The position numbers and the translations under genes were made by a program. The notes under the pieces are model-generated. The model did not search any database. It saw only the letters and a program-made list of their open reading frames with translations, and had not been told where the DNA came from. A stretch of DNA of 64,000 nt from Candidatus Neomarinimicrobiota bacterium. GTDB lineage: Bacteria > Fidelibacterota > UBA2242 > B5-G15. Positions 26,235 to 34,888 of the stretch are shown here, piece by piece (positions within the stretch are counted from its first letter, which is position 1; every line of letters begins with the position of its first letter). The stretch lies in contig JACDNV010000010.1 of NCBI GenBank assembly GCA_017656425.1, positions 1 to 64,000 on the forward strand. The letters are read 5' to 3'.

Positions 26235-27125
26235 ATGCAAAAAGTATTAAAAGAATTTTTAAACTATTTGAAAATTGAAAGAAAGCTTTCTGATAATACA
26301 ATTTCTTCATATAAAATAGATTTAGAACGATATGTAAAATACCTCAAAGATATAGGAATAAATAGCTTTTCTTTAATTACAACTTTAACAATACAGAATT
26401 ATTTAAAATTATTATCAGAGATAGGGTTAATGTCTTCAAGTATAGCAAGGAATATCAGTTCTATAAGAACTTTCCACCGTTTTCTTGTGGATGAGGGTGT
26501 AACAGATAAAGATCCATCAGAGCTTGTACAGAGTCCAAAGCTCCCTAAGAAGTTACCTACCGTATTAACAATTCAAGAAATTGATCAGATATTTCAGCAA
26601 ATTGATACATCTACACATATAGGTTTGCGTGATAAGGCGATTATTGAAACTCTCTATTCTACGGGAATAAGGGTATCGGAACTGACAGGTATGAGAACTG
26701 GGGACATATTCTGGGAAGAAAATGTGATCAGAATCATTGGTAAGGGTTCAAAAGAGAGATTTGTACCTTTTGGTGAGAAAGCGAAAGTAGATTTACACAG
26801 ATATATCGAGACAACAAGAAGATTCTATACAAGAAAAAGGGTGAGTAAAGATTATTTATTCTTAAATTTTAGGGGTGAACCATTGACGAGAATTGGAGTC
26901 TGGAAGTTGATAAAAAAATATGTGAAAATGGCAGGCATTAAAAAGAAAATTAGCCCTCATGTATTCAGACATTCATTTGCTACCCACCTTATTGAGGGTG
27001 GAGCTGACATTAGGGCTGTTCAGGAAATGCTCGGGCATGCAGATATATCGACAACTCAAATATACACTCATCTGGATAGAAAATATTTAATGGAAGTACA
27101 CAAAAAATATCATCCGAGGTGGTAA
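26235..27125 (+). CDS. xerD: Tyrosine recombinase XerC/XerD
   Basis: 296 aa, the size of XerC/D, which resolve chromosome dimers at dif. The N-terminal SAM-like domain has NYLKIERKLSDNTISSYKID. The catalytic domain shows TGIRVSELTGM (Arg146), SPHVFRHSFATHLIEGGADI (H-x-x-R), LGHADISTTQIYTHL and nucleophile Tyr277. It sits in a housekeeping operon, not a mobile element. I cannot separate XerC from XerD; many FCB bacteria use one or both. Confidence 0.9.
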   Translation: MQKVLKEFLNYLKIERKLSDNTISSYKIDLERYVKYLKDIGINSFSLITTLTIQNYLKLLSEIGLMSSSIARNISSIRTFHRFLVDEGVTDKDPSELVQSPKLPKKLPTVLTIQEIDQIFQQIDTSTHIGLRDKAIIETLYSTGIRVSELTGMRTGDIFWEENVIRIIGKGSKERFVPFGEKAKVDLHRYIETTRRFYTRKRVSKDYLFLNFRGEPLTRIGVWKLIKKYVKMAGIKKKISPHVFRHSFATHLIEGGADIRAVQEMLGHADISTTQIYTHLDRKYLMEVHKKYHPRW

Positions 27126-27128
27126 GTT

Positions 27129-27764
27129 ATGAATTTACAGGAGATTATACTTTTAATTCCCCCAATATTACTTGCATTGACATTTCATGAGTATATGCAT
27201 GGCTATGTAGCGTATAAATTAGGTGATCCTACCCCAAAGATGGCTGGAAGGCTAAGTCTTAATCCATTAATACATCTTGATCCGTTGGGAACAATAATGT
27301 TATTCATCGTTCGTTTTGGGTGGGCAAGACCAGTTCCAGTTAATCCTTCCTACTTTCGCGATCCAAAAAGAGGAATGTTATATACGTCTCTGGCAGGTCC
27401 ATCTGCAAATATGGTAATTGCTCTGTTAAGTGGTTTATTCTTGAGAATATTAAGGGGAGGATTTTTGGAATTTCTCCCCGATCAGATTTTAAAGCCTATT
27501 GCTATAATGACTATTCTCAGTATTCAAATAAATGTCGCACTGGCGATTTTTAATCTTCTTCCAATACCACCCTTGGATGGTTCAAAAATATTTTTCAGTT
27601 TACTACCAAAAAGGTATGAAGAAGTAGCATTTAAATATGAAAGATATGGTTCAATAATTCTATTTGGTATAATTATGATAAGCTGGGGAACGGGTATTTC
27701 GATATTTGGTGCTATTATTTATCCTTTTGTTGATTTTTTTACGAGACTATTTGGAGGTATTTAA
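27129..27764 (+). CDS. Site-2 protease-like M50 family membrane peptidase
   Basis: 211 aa with about five membrane helices. Zinc site HEYMH at residues 20-24 in the first helix (LLALTFHEYMHGYVAYKLGD), and the third ligand region NLLPIPPLDGSKIF in a later helix. This is the short YwhC-like group without PDZ domains. Its substrates are unknown. It is three bases downstream of the xer gene and one base upstream of a small membrane protein gene. Confidence 0.88.
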   Translation: MNLQEIILLIPPILLALTFHEYMHGYVAYKLGDPTPKMAGRLSLNPLIHLDPLGTIMLFIVRFGWARPVPVNPSYFRDPKRGMLYTSLAGPSANMVIALLSGLFLRILRGGFLEFLPDQILKPIAIMTILSIQINVALAIFNLLPIPPLDGSKIFFSLLPKRYEEVAFKYERYGSIILFGIIMISWGTGISIFGAIIYPFVDFFTRLFGGI

Positions 27765-27765
27765 A

Positions 27766-27942
27766 ATGGTATTAAATCGCCTTTTCCGTCAAAAGGTGAG
27801 AGGGTATTTTGAAGGCAGGCGATTTCGTTTCAGACGCATTACCCATGATACCAAGAGAATGACACGACCTATGTGGTGGCTAATTGCTATGGCTTTAATT
27901 GTGCTTGCGTTGATATATTATCTCAATAAGATTGCCAGATAG
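27766..27942 (+). CDS. Small basic single-pass membrane protein, unknown
   Basis: 58 aa starting at ATG 27766 behind GGAGG (27752-27756). The frame is open further upstream only through overlap with the M50 gene. Residues 1-33 are extremely Arg-rich (RLFRQKVRGYFEGRRFRFRR), and residues 36-55 form one helix (MWWLIAMALIVLALIYYLNK). Charge distribution predicts the N-terminus in the cytoplasm. I do not recognise a family. The spacing suggests co-translation with the protease. Confidence 0.7.
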   Translation: MVLNRLFRQKVRGYFEGRRFRFRRITHDTKRMTRPMWWLIAMALIVLALIYYLNKIAR

Positions 27943-27969
27943 TTTTATGAGTAGGGAGTCCTTCGTACC

Positions 27970-29007
27970 ATGGTTCAGCTTGTTGAGTGTATACCGAATA
28001 TTAGTGAAGGTAGAGAAAAGGCAGCCATTGATAAAATAGTAAATGCAATAAAATCTGTTAATGGGGTATATGTACTGGATGTCTATTCAGATCAGGACAC
28101 AAATAGAACAGTAATTACGTTTGTTGGGAATATTGACGGTATTTTTAAGGCTTCATTCGACTGTATAAAAAAGGCAATTGAATTGATTGATATGAGGTTT
28201 CACAACGGTATTCATCCTCGGATAGGGGCGGTTGATGTATTTCCTATTGTTCCGATTACCGGGGTGAGTATCAACAAATGTATTGAGGTGAGTCATAGGC
28301 TTGCAAAAATGGTTTCTGATGAGTTAGATATACCCGTCTATTTATATGAGAAATCGGCTCAATTTCCACAACGAGTTAAACTGGAAAATATTCGAAGAGG
28401 GGGTTATGAAAAATTGGCCGAGAAGATAATAAAACCTGAGTGGTATCCTGATTATGGTAAGCCAGTTTTTGTTCCAAAAAGTGGTGCAATTGTAATGGGT
28501 GTAAGGGAACCTCTTATCGCTTATAATATAAATCTTAACACAAAAGATAAAAGGATAGCGGATGAAATTGCTGGTGAGATTAGGGAAAGTGGAAACGCTA
28601 TAAATCAGTTAGCTGAAGGAAATAAGAGAAGACCTGGTTTATTTAAAAGTGTAAAAGCCATTGGATGGTATAGAGAGGAGCTGGGCATTACCCAGGTTTC
28701 AACAAATATTACCGATTATAGGATTGCTCCTCTGCATAAAGTATATCTTGAGGTTGAGAGGAAGGCAAAAGAAAAAGGGGTAGAGTTGTTTGGTTCGGAG
28801 ATTGTTGGTCTGGTACCAAAGGAAGCTATAATCTCAGCGGGATTATACTTCCTCGGAAAGAGCAATGAGGAGAAAAATAGTATTCAAGAAAAAGAAATAA
28901 TAAATGCTGCAGTAAAAGGTCTCTGTTTGAATAAGTGGAATATGTTTAAACCTGAGGAAAAAATTCTCGAATATAAAATTGAGAAAATAACTGGTATTAA
29001 AATTTAA
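27970..29007 (+). CDS. ftcD: Glutamate formimidoyltransferase
   Basis: 345 aa. Transfers the formimino group from formiminoglutamate to tetrahydrofolate, linking histidine breakdown to one-carbon metabolism. VECIPNISEGREKAAIDKIV, HPRIGAVDVFPIVPITG, GVREPLIAYNINLNT and ELFGSEIVGLVPKEA match the formiminotransferase N and C subdomains. The cyclodeaminase domain found in animal FTCD is absent. No other histidine-degradation gene is in the window. Confidence 0.93.
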   Translation: MVQLVECIPNISEGREKAAIDKIVNAIKSVNGVYVLDVYSDQDTNRTVITFVGNIDGIFKASFDCIKKAIELIDMRFHNGIHPRIGAVDVFPIVPITGVSINKCIEVSHRLAKMVSDELDIPVYLYEKSAQFPQRVKLENIRRGGYEKLAEKIIKPEWYPDYGKPVFVPKSGAIVMGVREPLIAYNINLNTKDKRIADEIAGEIRESGNAINQLAEGNKRRPGLFKSVKAIGWYREELGITQVSTNITDYRIAPLHKVYLEVERKAKEKGVELFGSEIVGLVPKEAIISAGLYFLGKSNEEKNSIQEKEIINAAVKGLCLNKWNMFKPEEKILEYKIEKITGIKI

Positions 29008-29021
29008 AGTATAGGGGCATT

Positions 29022-30785
29022 TTGCCAAATATAAAGATTTTACCTGAGACATTAACAAATAAAATAGCGGCTGGTGAGGTTGTTCAGAGACCTTCATCTG
29101 TTGTGAAAGAACTTATAGAAAATTCCATTGATGCTGGTGCTACCGAAATAAATGTTATTATAAAAAATGGTGGCAGGTCACTTATACAGGTTGTTGACAA
29201 TGGTAGTGGAATGGATAAAGATGATCTACTGCTTGCCTTTGAAAGATATGCTACTAGTAAGATATACACCGAGAAAGATTTATATAATATCAAAACTCTT
29301 GGTTTTAGGGGTGAGGCACTTGCAAGTATCGCATCAGTGTCGATGGTAGAAGCAATATCCGGAATAAAAGGTGAAGAAGAAGCTCATAGACTTGAAGTAG
29401 TTGGAGGTACCTTTAAAAAGATAGAGCCTTGCCCTAATATAGGTGGTACATCGATAAGTGTTAAAAATTTGTTTTTTAACGTTCCCGCAAGAAGAAAGTT
29501 TTTGAAATCCGCCGAGGTTGAGTTCAGACATATCATTGGTATATTTAGAAAATTCACTTTGTCATTTCCTGAATTGATGTTCACTTTGGTTCATAATGAA
29601 AGGGAAATTTATATCTTACATGCGGAGAATTTGCTTGATAGAATTGGCAACCTTTTTTCAAAGGATTATGTTGACAATTTAATTGAGGTTAATGATGGAA
29701 ATGAAGTTTTTTCTATAACAGGTTATATAGGGAATCTAAATTTACTGAGAAATCGTAGAGGGGAACAATTTTGGTTTGTGAATGGAAGATATATTGTTAA
29801 CAGAACATTGAATAATGCTGTATTGGGTGCTTATTCACCATTGATATCGGGTGAAGAATACCCTTTTTATTGTCTAAAATTATCAATAGAGCCGTTTCAG
29901 GTTGATGTTAATGTTCATCCTTCTAAAATGGAAATAAAATTCAAAGATGAGTACAATATTTATAACCAGATAAAAAATATACTTGCTAAGTATGTAAATA
30001 AGCTAAGAGAAAAACTTCCAGGTTTTGATTATATCCCTATAACTGATTTTTATAAAAAAGAAAAGGAGATGGGAAAAATCTTAACGAACGGTATTAAGAA
30101 AGAATCAGACAGACAGGGGTCTTTTTTGGAGGCTATTCGAAAAAGTACTCCTGACTGGAAAGAGAGGGCACGAAAATTTTCTGAGGTGATAAGAAGAGAG
30201 GAGGAGCAGCCAGGGGAAGTTGGAATACCGGTTTTTCAATTTGCAAAAAGGTATATCATTACACAGACTAAAAGTGGTATTATTATAATAGATCAACATG
30301 TTGCTCATGAGCGTATACTTTATGAAGAAGCTTATAATTCAATAAAAGAAAAAAACTGGAAATCTCAGCAGCTTCTGTTTCCACAGGTAGTGGAATTAAC
30401 ATATGAGGATTATTCTATTTTACTTGAAATACTTCCATACCTTGAAAAGATAGGTTTTAAATTGAGAGATTTTGGTAAAAATGCTGTGATTGTAGAGGCT
30501 GTCCCTGCAGGTATGAGATGGGGTATAGAATCAACTATAATAAAGGAGATAATAGATGGCTATCTCGAGAATAAAAAAGATGAACCAAGTGCAACTAAAA
30601 ATGTTATTGCTTCTTATTCATGTAAAGCAGCAATCAAATCTGGCGATAAATTGACTGAAGAAGAAATGATAACCCTTGTTAATAAGCTATTTATGACAAA
30701 CAATCCTTATTTTTGTCCTCATGGTAGACCAATTATAGTAAATTTGACCATTGATGAAATCGATAAAAGATTTGGTAGAAAATAA
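29022..30785 (+). CDS. mutL: DNA mismatch repair protein MutL
   Basis: 587 aa. The N-terminal GHKL ATPase has KIAAGEVVQRPSSVVKELIE, SIDAGA, DNGSGMDKDDL and TLGFRGEALASIASV. The C-terminal domain holds the endonuclease motif DQHVAHERILYEE (DQHAxxERxxYE type), SCKAAIKSGDKLTEEE and CPHGRPI, so this MutL should nick DNA itself, as in bacteria without MutH. The start is TTG at 29022. mutS is not in the window. Confidence 0.96.
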   Translation: MPNIKILPETLTNKIAAGEVVQRPSSVVKELIENSIDAGATEINVIIKNGGRSLIQVVDNGSGMDKDDLLLAFERYATSKIYTEKDLYNIKTLGFRGEALASIASVSMVEAISGIKGEEEAHRLEVVGGTFKKIEPCPNIGGTSISVKNLFFNVPARRKFLKSAEVEFRHIIGIFRKFTLSFPELMFTLVHNEREIYILHAENLLDRIGNLFSKDYVDNLIEVNDGNEVFSITGYIGNLNLLRNRRGEQFWFVNGRYIVNRTLNNAVLGAYSPLISGEEYPFYCLKLSIEPFQVDVNVHPSKMEIKFKDEYNIYNQIKNILAKYVNKLREKLPGFDYIPITDFYKKEKEMGKILTNGIKKESDRQGSFLEAIRKSTPDWKERARKFSEVIRREEEQPGEVGIPVFQFAKRYIITQTKSGIIIIDQHVAHERILYEEAYNSIKEKNWKSQQLLFPQVVELTYEDYSILLEILPYLEKIGFKLRDFGKNAVIVEAVPAGMRWGIESTIIKEIIDGYLENKKDEPSATKNVIASYSCKAAIKSGDKLTEEEMITLVNKLFMTNNPYFCPHGRPIIVNLTIDEIDKRFGRK

Positions 30786-31710
30786 GATAGTGCCAGTAAT
30801 TACAGGACCTACTGCAATAGGAAAGACTGACGTTGGTATAGCTATAGCTAAAAAAATTAATGGTGAGATTATCTCGGTTGATTCCCGCCAGATTTACAAA
30901 GGTTTAGATATTGGGACTTCGAAACCAACATTAAGGCAACAATCCGAAATCTCACATCATCTTATAGATTTACTTGAGATTGAAGAAAAGATAAGTGCAG
31001 GCAGATGTAGAGAGCTTGCCAATGAAGCAATAAAGGGTATTTTTTCCAGAGGCAAAATACCAATATTAGTTGGTGGTGCGGGATTATACATAAAAGCAAT
31101 TGTAAAAGGACTATTTAAAAGCAGTAGGACTGATCAGTTAATCAGAGAAGAGATAAGACAGGAATTAAAAAAACGCGGTAATATTTATTTGTATAACAAA
31201 CTTGTGGACATTGATCCTGATTATGCACTGAAAATTCATATAAATGATGCAAAACGTATAACAAGGGCACTGGAACTTTATAAAATGACAGGTAAAAAAC
31301 CCAGTGAACTTTTTAAGGAGGGATCGGTCACCTTACCGTATAATTTTAGAATATTCATTTTAAATACAAAAAGGGATTATCTATATGATAGGATAAATAA
31401 AAGAGTTGATTTAATGATTCAGGAAGGATTAATTGATGAGGTAAGGAGTTTTTTGAAGCAGGGGAAAAGAAGTCATCTTGAATATTTATTAACTCTGGGC
31501 TATAAAGAGGTCATTCATTATCTGGATAATAAATGTACGAAAGAGGAGATGATAGAAAATTTGAAAAAGAATACAAGGCAATATGCTAAAAGGCAGTTGA
31601 CTTGGTTCAGACATCAGCTTGATGGCAAATGGATTGATGTGAAACCAGGAGAAGAGCCTGTGCAGGTGGCTGATAGAATTTTAAAAATTTTAATAGATGC
31701 AGAAAACTAA
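30754..31710 (+). CDS. miaA: tRNA dimethylallyltransferase
   Basis: Adds a dimethylallyl group to A37 of tRNAs reading UNN codons. P-loop GPTAIGKTDVGIAIAKKING, ISVDSRQIYKGLDIGTSKP, PILVGGAGLYIKA and RQYAKRQLTWFRHQ are typical. ATG at 30754 overlaps mutL by 32 bases. GTG at 30790 would leave only two residues before the P-loop strand, so I keep the earlier start with modest confidence. Length (318 aa) is normal. Confidence 0.94.
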   Translation: MKSIKDLVENKIVPVITGPTAIGKTDVGIAIAKKINGEIISVDSRQIYKGLDIGTSKPTLRQQSEISHHLIDLLEIEEKISAGRCRELANEAIKGIFSRGKIPILVGGAGLYIKAIVKGLFKSSRTDQLIREEIRQELKKRGNIYLYNKLVDIDPDYALKIHINDAKRITRALELYKMTGKKPSELFKEGSVTLPYNFRIFILNTKRDYLYDRINKRVDLMIQEGLIDEVRSFLKQGKRSHLEYLLTLGYKEVIHYLDNKCTKEEMIENLKKNTRQYAKRQLTWFRHQLDGKWIDVKPGEEPVQVADRILKILIDAEN

Positions 31711-31741
31711 TAGATTTTATTATTTTATTAGAATAAATTCT

Positions 31742-31873
31742 ATGATGAAAATGATCATAAGCCGCGGATTCAAAAGGAAAATTATTGAAGCGGAAGAGTG
31801 GGATAAGAAATTTTCAAATACCCCACACTTTCGAATTCTTATTAAAAAAGATAACCATAGAAGACAAATTTAA
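31742..31873 (+). CDS. Possible 43-residue pyr leader peptide
   Basis: ATG at 31742, TAA at 31871-31873. The stop overlaps the first bases of the terminator stem in front of pyrR. The product (MMKMIISRGFKRKIIEAEEW, then DKKFSNTPHFRILIKKDNHR, then RQI) resembles nothing I know. No ribosome binding site is visible, so it may not be translated. Its placement resembles the E. coli pyrBI leader, also a short ORF that runs into its attenuator. Confidence 0.35.
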   Translation: MMKMIISRGFKRKIIEAEEWDKKFSNTPHFRILIKKDNHRRQI

Positions 31874-31899
31874 TCCACCTTTTAAGGTGGATTTTTTTT
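31872..31899 (+). terminator. Terminator/attenuator in the pyr leader
   Basis: AATCCACC at 31872-31879 pairs with GGTGGATT at 31886-31893, extended by a T-A pair, around a loop of about five bases. A run of eight T residues follows (31892-31899). It stands 16 bases before the pyrR start, so transcription must read through it to reach pyrR, unless an unseen promoter lies between. It could be the miaA terminator or a pyrimidine-responsive attenuator. I did not find a clear PyrR-binding loop upstream. Confidence 0.75.
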
Positions 31900-31914
31900 A
31901 ATTGGAGAGAAGAT

Positions 31915-32469
31915 ATGAATGAGAGGGTTAAATTAAAAGTAGCCGATGAAAATAGTATAAACAGAACAATTACAAGGCTTACCCATGAGATACTTGAGAA
32001 AAATAAAGGTATATACAATCTGGTAATCGTGGGCATAAGGACAAGAGGAGAGTATATTGCAAAGAGGGTTGCCGAGAAAATAGAGAAAATTGAGAACGTT
32101 AAAATGCAGATAGGAGTGCTTGATGTGGTGCTTTACCGGGATGATCTAAGATTAAGAACGAAAATACCAAAAGTACAGATAAGCGATATTCCATTCGAAA
32201 TTGATGATAAGACTGTTGTATTGGTTGATGATGTAATCTATACTGGCAGGACTACACGTGCAGCACTCGATGCTTTAGTTGATTACGGTAGACCTGCGAA
32301 GATACAGTTAGCGGTTCTTGTTGATCGTGGTGGTAGGGAGATGCCAATTTGCCCTGATTATATAGGTATGAAGTTACCAGTATCTGTTGGTGAGGAAGTC
32401 AGAGTTAAAGTAAAAGAAGTAGACGGTGAAGATGGAGTTTTTATAGTGGAGGTGGTAGATGAGTCTTAG
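31915..32469 (+). CDS. pyrR: Bifunctional pyr regulator/uracil phosphoribosyltransferase
   Basis: 184 aa. PyrR binds pyr mRNA leaders when UMP is high and favours termination; it also has weak uracil phosphoribosyltransferase activity. The PRPP loop is VVLVDDVIYTGRTTRAALDA, and YNLVIVGIRTRGEYIAKRVA and LVDRGGREMPICPDYIG are typical. GGAGAGAAG precedes the ATG. Heading the pyr operon after a terminator fits autoregulation. Confidence 0.96.
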   Translation: MNERVKLKVADENSINRTITRLTHEILEKNKGIYNLVIVGIRTRGEYIAKRVAEKIEKIENVKMQIGVLDVVLYRDDLRLRTKIPKVQISDIPFEIDDKTVVLVDDVIYTGRTTRAALDALVDYGRPAKIQLAVLVDRGGREMPICPDYIGMKLPVSVGEEVRVKVKEVDGEDGVFIVEVVDES

Positions 32470-33385
32470 TATAGAGCATTTGTTAGGATTAGATGGTGTG
32501 CCAAAGGAAGATATAGAGGCGATACTTGAAACAGCATTTTCATTTAGAGAGGTTCTAGAAAGACCTATAAAAAAGGTGCCCTCACTTCAGGGTAAAACAG
32601 TCGTAAATCTATTTTTTGAACCATCAACTAGGACAAGGCTATCCTTTGAAATAGCTGAAAAGAGACTGTCGGCTGATATTATAAACTTTTCGGCAAGTGT
32701 GAGCAGTTTGGAAAAGGGTGAAAGTTTAAAAGATACAGTACAGAATATACTAGCCATGAAGGTTGATGGAATAGTAATAAGGCATTCGGACCCTGGTGCC
32801 GCAAAACTACTTACAAAATTTGTAGATGCCGCAGTAATAAATGCTGGAGATGGGACTCATGAGCATCCCACACAGGCTTTACTTGATATGATGTCGATAA
32901 AGGAAAAGCTGGGTACACTTGAGGATATTAATGTAGCAATAGTTGGAGACATAAAGCACAGTAGAGTTGCTCTTTCGAATATATTTGGATTAAAAACAAT
33001 GGGAGCCAATGTGTTTTTGTGTGGACCTCCCACGTTTATTCCTGTAGGAGTTGAGACCCTTGGTGTACGTGTTTTAAAGGATATTGATGAGGTTCTGGAA
33101 ATTGCAGATGTAGTAAATGTTTTGAGAATTCAGAGAGAGAGACAGGGTAGGGGATATATCCCATCTTTGAGGGAATACAGAGCTCGTTTTGGATTGACGA
33201 AAGAAAGGCTTGATAAAATAAAAAGGAGGCTTGTCATTATGCATCCTGGTCCTATGAACAGAGGTGTAGAGATAGATTCTGAAGTTGCTGAAAGCGAGCA
33301 CTCAATTATATTGCATCAAGTTCTGAATGGAGTAGCGGTAAGGATGGCAGTGTTGTTTCTACTACTTGGTGGAAAGAAGGAGTAA
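32459..33385 (+). CDS. pyrB: Aspartate carbamoyltransferase catalytic chain
   Basis: PyrB (308 aa) makes carbamoyl-aspartate, the committed step of pyrimidine synthesis. Carbamoyl-phosphate site FFEPSTRTRLSFEIAEKRL; also VIRHSDPGAA, GDGTHEHPTQALLDMMSI and the late MHPGPMNRGVEI. It overlaps pyrR by 11 bases and is followed four bases later by pyrC. No pyrI regulatory chain is present. Confidence 0.97.
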   Translation: MSLSIEHLLGLDGVPKEDIEAILETAFSFREVLERPIKKVPSLQGKTVVNLFFEPSTRTRLSFEIAEKRLSADIINFSASVSSLEKGESLKDTVQNILAMKVDGIVIRHSDPGAAKLLTKFVDAAVINAGDGTHEHPTQALLDMMSIKEKLGTLEDINVAIVGDIKHSRVALSNIFGLKTMGANVFLCGPPTFIPVGVETLGVRVLKDIDEVLEIADVVNVLRIQRERQGRGYIPSLREYRARFGLTKERLDKIKRRLVIMHPGPMNRGVEIDSEVAESEHSIILHQVLNGVAVRMAVLFLLLGGKKE

Positions 33386-33389
33386 AAAA

Positions 33390-34691
33390 ATGAAAATAAA
33401 AAAATTAGAAAAGAAGGTTTTATTAAAAAATGGTCTGGTAGTTGATTTTGACAATCGTGATTTTATTAAAAAAGACATTTTAATAATAGATGGAAAAATT
33501 AGAGAAATAAAGGAAAGTATCAATGTGGGCGATGATTATAAGGTTTATGATTTGAAAGGATATGTAATATCCCCAGGATTTATAGACGTGCATGTGCATT
33601 TTAGAGAGCCGGGTTATGAAAATGCGGAGACGCTTGAGACAGGGTCAAAAGCCGCGCTGGCAGGTGGCTTTTCACATGTTTTTTGTATGCCGAATACAGA
33701 GCCTCCGATTGACAATGCGGAGATGGTAAAATATGTTTATGAAAGGTCAGAATCACTCCCTATCAACATTTATCCAATAGCTGCTATAACAAAGGGGAGG
33801 AAGGGACAGGAGATAACAGAGATGGCAGAGATTGCCGAGTTTGGTGCAATGGCTTTTTCGGACGATGGTAGTTATGTCCAGAATCCACTGGTTATGAGAT
33901 TAGCAATGGAATATTCAAAGCTTGTCAATCGACCAATTGTTGATCATGCTGAAGATGAATTGTTAAAAGATAATGGTGTTATGAATGAAAGTGAAGTCTC
34001 TACGAGACTAGGACTTAAAGGAAATCCAGCTGTTGCGGAAGAGATTGCAGTTTATAGAGACATAGCTCTGGCTAAATTCACAGGTGCGCATATACATATT
34101 GCTCATGTTACAACCGCAAAAGCTGTTGAGTTAATAAGGAAAGCAAAAGCAGAGGGCGTCAAGGTTACAGCGGAGGTTACTCCACATCACTTAGTGTTAA
34201 CAGAAGACTATATGATTGATTTTGATGCCAATGGGAAAGTGCAACCTCCTCTGAGAAACAAAAAAGATGTGGAAGCGCTTATTGAAGGATTGAAAGATGG
34301 TACGATTGATATAATTGCAACTGATCATGCGCCACACCCCATAGAAACCAAAGAAACGACAATAAATGAAGCTTCAAGTGGTATGATAGGGCTTGAATCT
34401 GCATTTGGATTACTCGTTACGCACCTTGTGCATGAACGAAAGATTCCATTGATAGATATACTTGAAAAAATTACGATTAATCCAATGAAAATTTTTAATA
34501 TACCAGCATCTGGTATTGAAGTGGGCAAAGAAGCCAACGTAACCATATTTGATTCCGATGAGTGGTGGATATTCAAAAGGGAAAATATTTATTCAAAATC
34601 ATATAACACTCCCTTTATCGGTTGTGAATTGTTAGGTAAAGTAAAGCATGTAATAAACAAGAATTTTATCTCAATTATGGATAATGAATAA
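33390..34691 (+). CDS. pyrC: Dihydroorotase
   Basis: Closes carbamoyl-aspartate to dihydroorotate. Zinc ligands in GFIDVHVHFREPGYENAET; also CMPNTEPPIDNAEMV, HAEDE, HIAHVTTAKAVELIRKAKAE and IATDHAPHPIETK. The frame is open from 33366, but ATG at 33390 has AAGGAG at 33377-33382 and gives 433 residues, typical of type I dihydroorotase. Last gene of the pyr group. Confidence 0.96.
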   Translation: MKIKKLEKKVLLKNGLVVDFDNRDFIKKDILIIDGKIREIKESINVGDDYKVYDLKGYVISPGFIDVHVHFREPGYENAETLETGSKAALAGGFSHVFCMPNTEPPIDNAEMVKYVYERSESLPINIYPIAAITKGRKGQEITEMAEIAEFGAMAFSDDGSYVQNPLVMRLAMEYSKLVNRPIVDHAEDELLKDNGVMNESEVSTRLGLKGNPAVAEEIAVYRDIALAKFTGAHIHIAHVTTAKAVELIRKAKAEGVKVTAEVTPHHLVLTEDYMIDFDANGKVQPPLRNKKDVEALIEGLKDGTIDIIATDHAPHPIETKETTINEASSGMIGLESAFGLLVTHLVHERKIPLIDILEKITINPMKIFNIPASGIEVGKEANVTIFDSDEWWIFKRENIYSKSYNTPFIGCELLGKVKHVINKNFISIMDNE

Positions 34692-34792
34692 TAGTTTTCT
34701 GAGTTATCTTTTATTTTTTTAATATTTAACTAATATAACTTCTGGTTTAATTACCTTAGGTTTAATTCAAGAAATAGTTGAATAGAGGCCTA

Positions 34793-34820
34793 TTTACAAA
34801 AAGTTTACATAAAATTTACT
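34793..34820 (+). promoter_or_regulatory. Pho box: three TTTACA-type repeats, 11-bp period
   Basis: TTTACA at 34793-34798 and 34804-34809, and TTTACT at 34815-34820, spaced exactly 11 bases, as expected for tandem PhoB/PhoP response-regulator sites on one face of the helix. They lie 69-96 bases before pstS, the classic phosphate-starvation target. Downstream AT-rich sequence could hold a -10, but I cannot pick one. Confidence 0.75.
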
Positions 34821-34888
34821 CTTATTTAATACTCATTTTGTTAAATACGATGTAATTTCACAGTTCTGATGAAAAATGAGAGGAAGTT

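Noticed and set aside
26235-27125. Tyrosine recombinase as integrase of a mobile element
   Set aside because: It is Xer-sized, lies within a housekeeping operon with overlaps of a few bases, and no attachment sites or phage genes are nearby.
29022-31710. hfq expected after mutL-miaA
   Set aside because: The small ORF at 31742-31873 was examined as hfq; it has no Sm-like motif.
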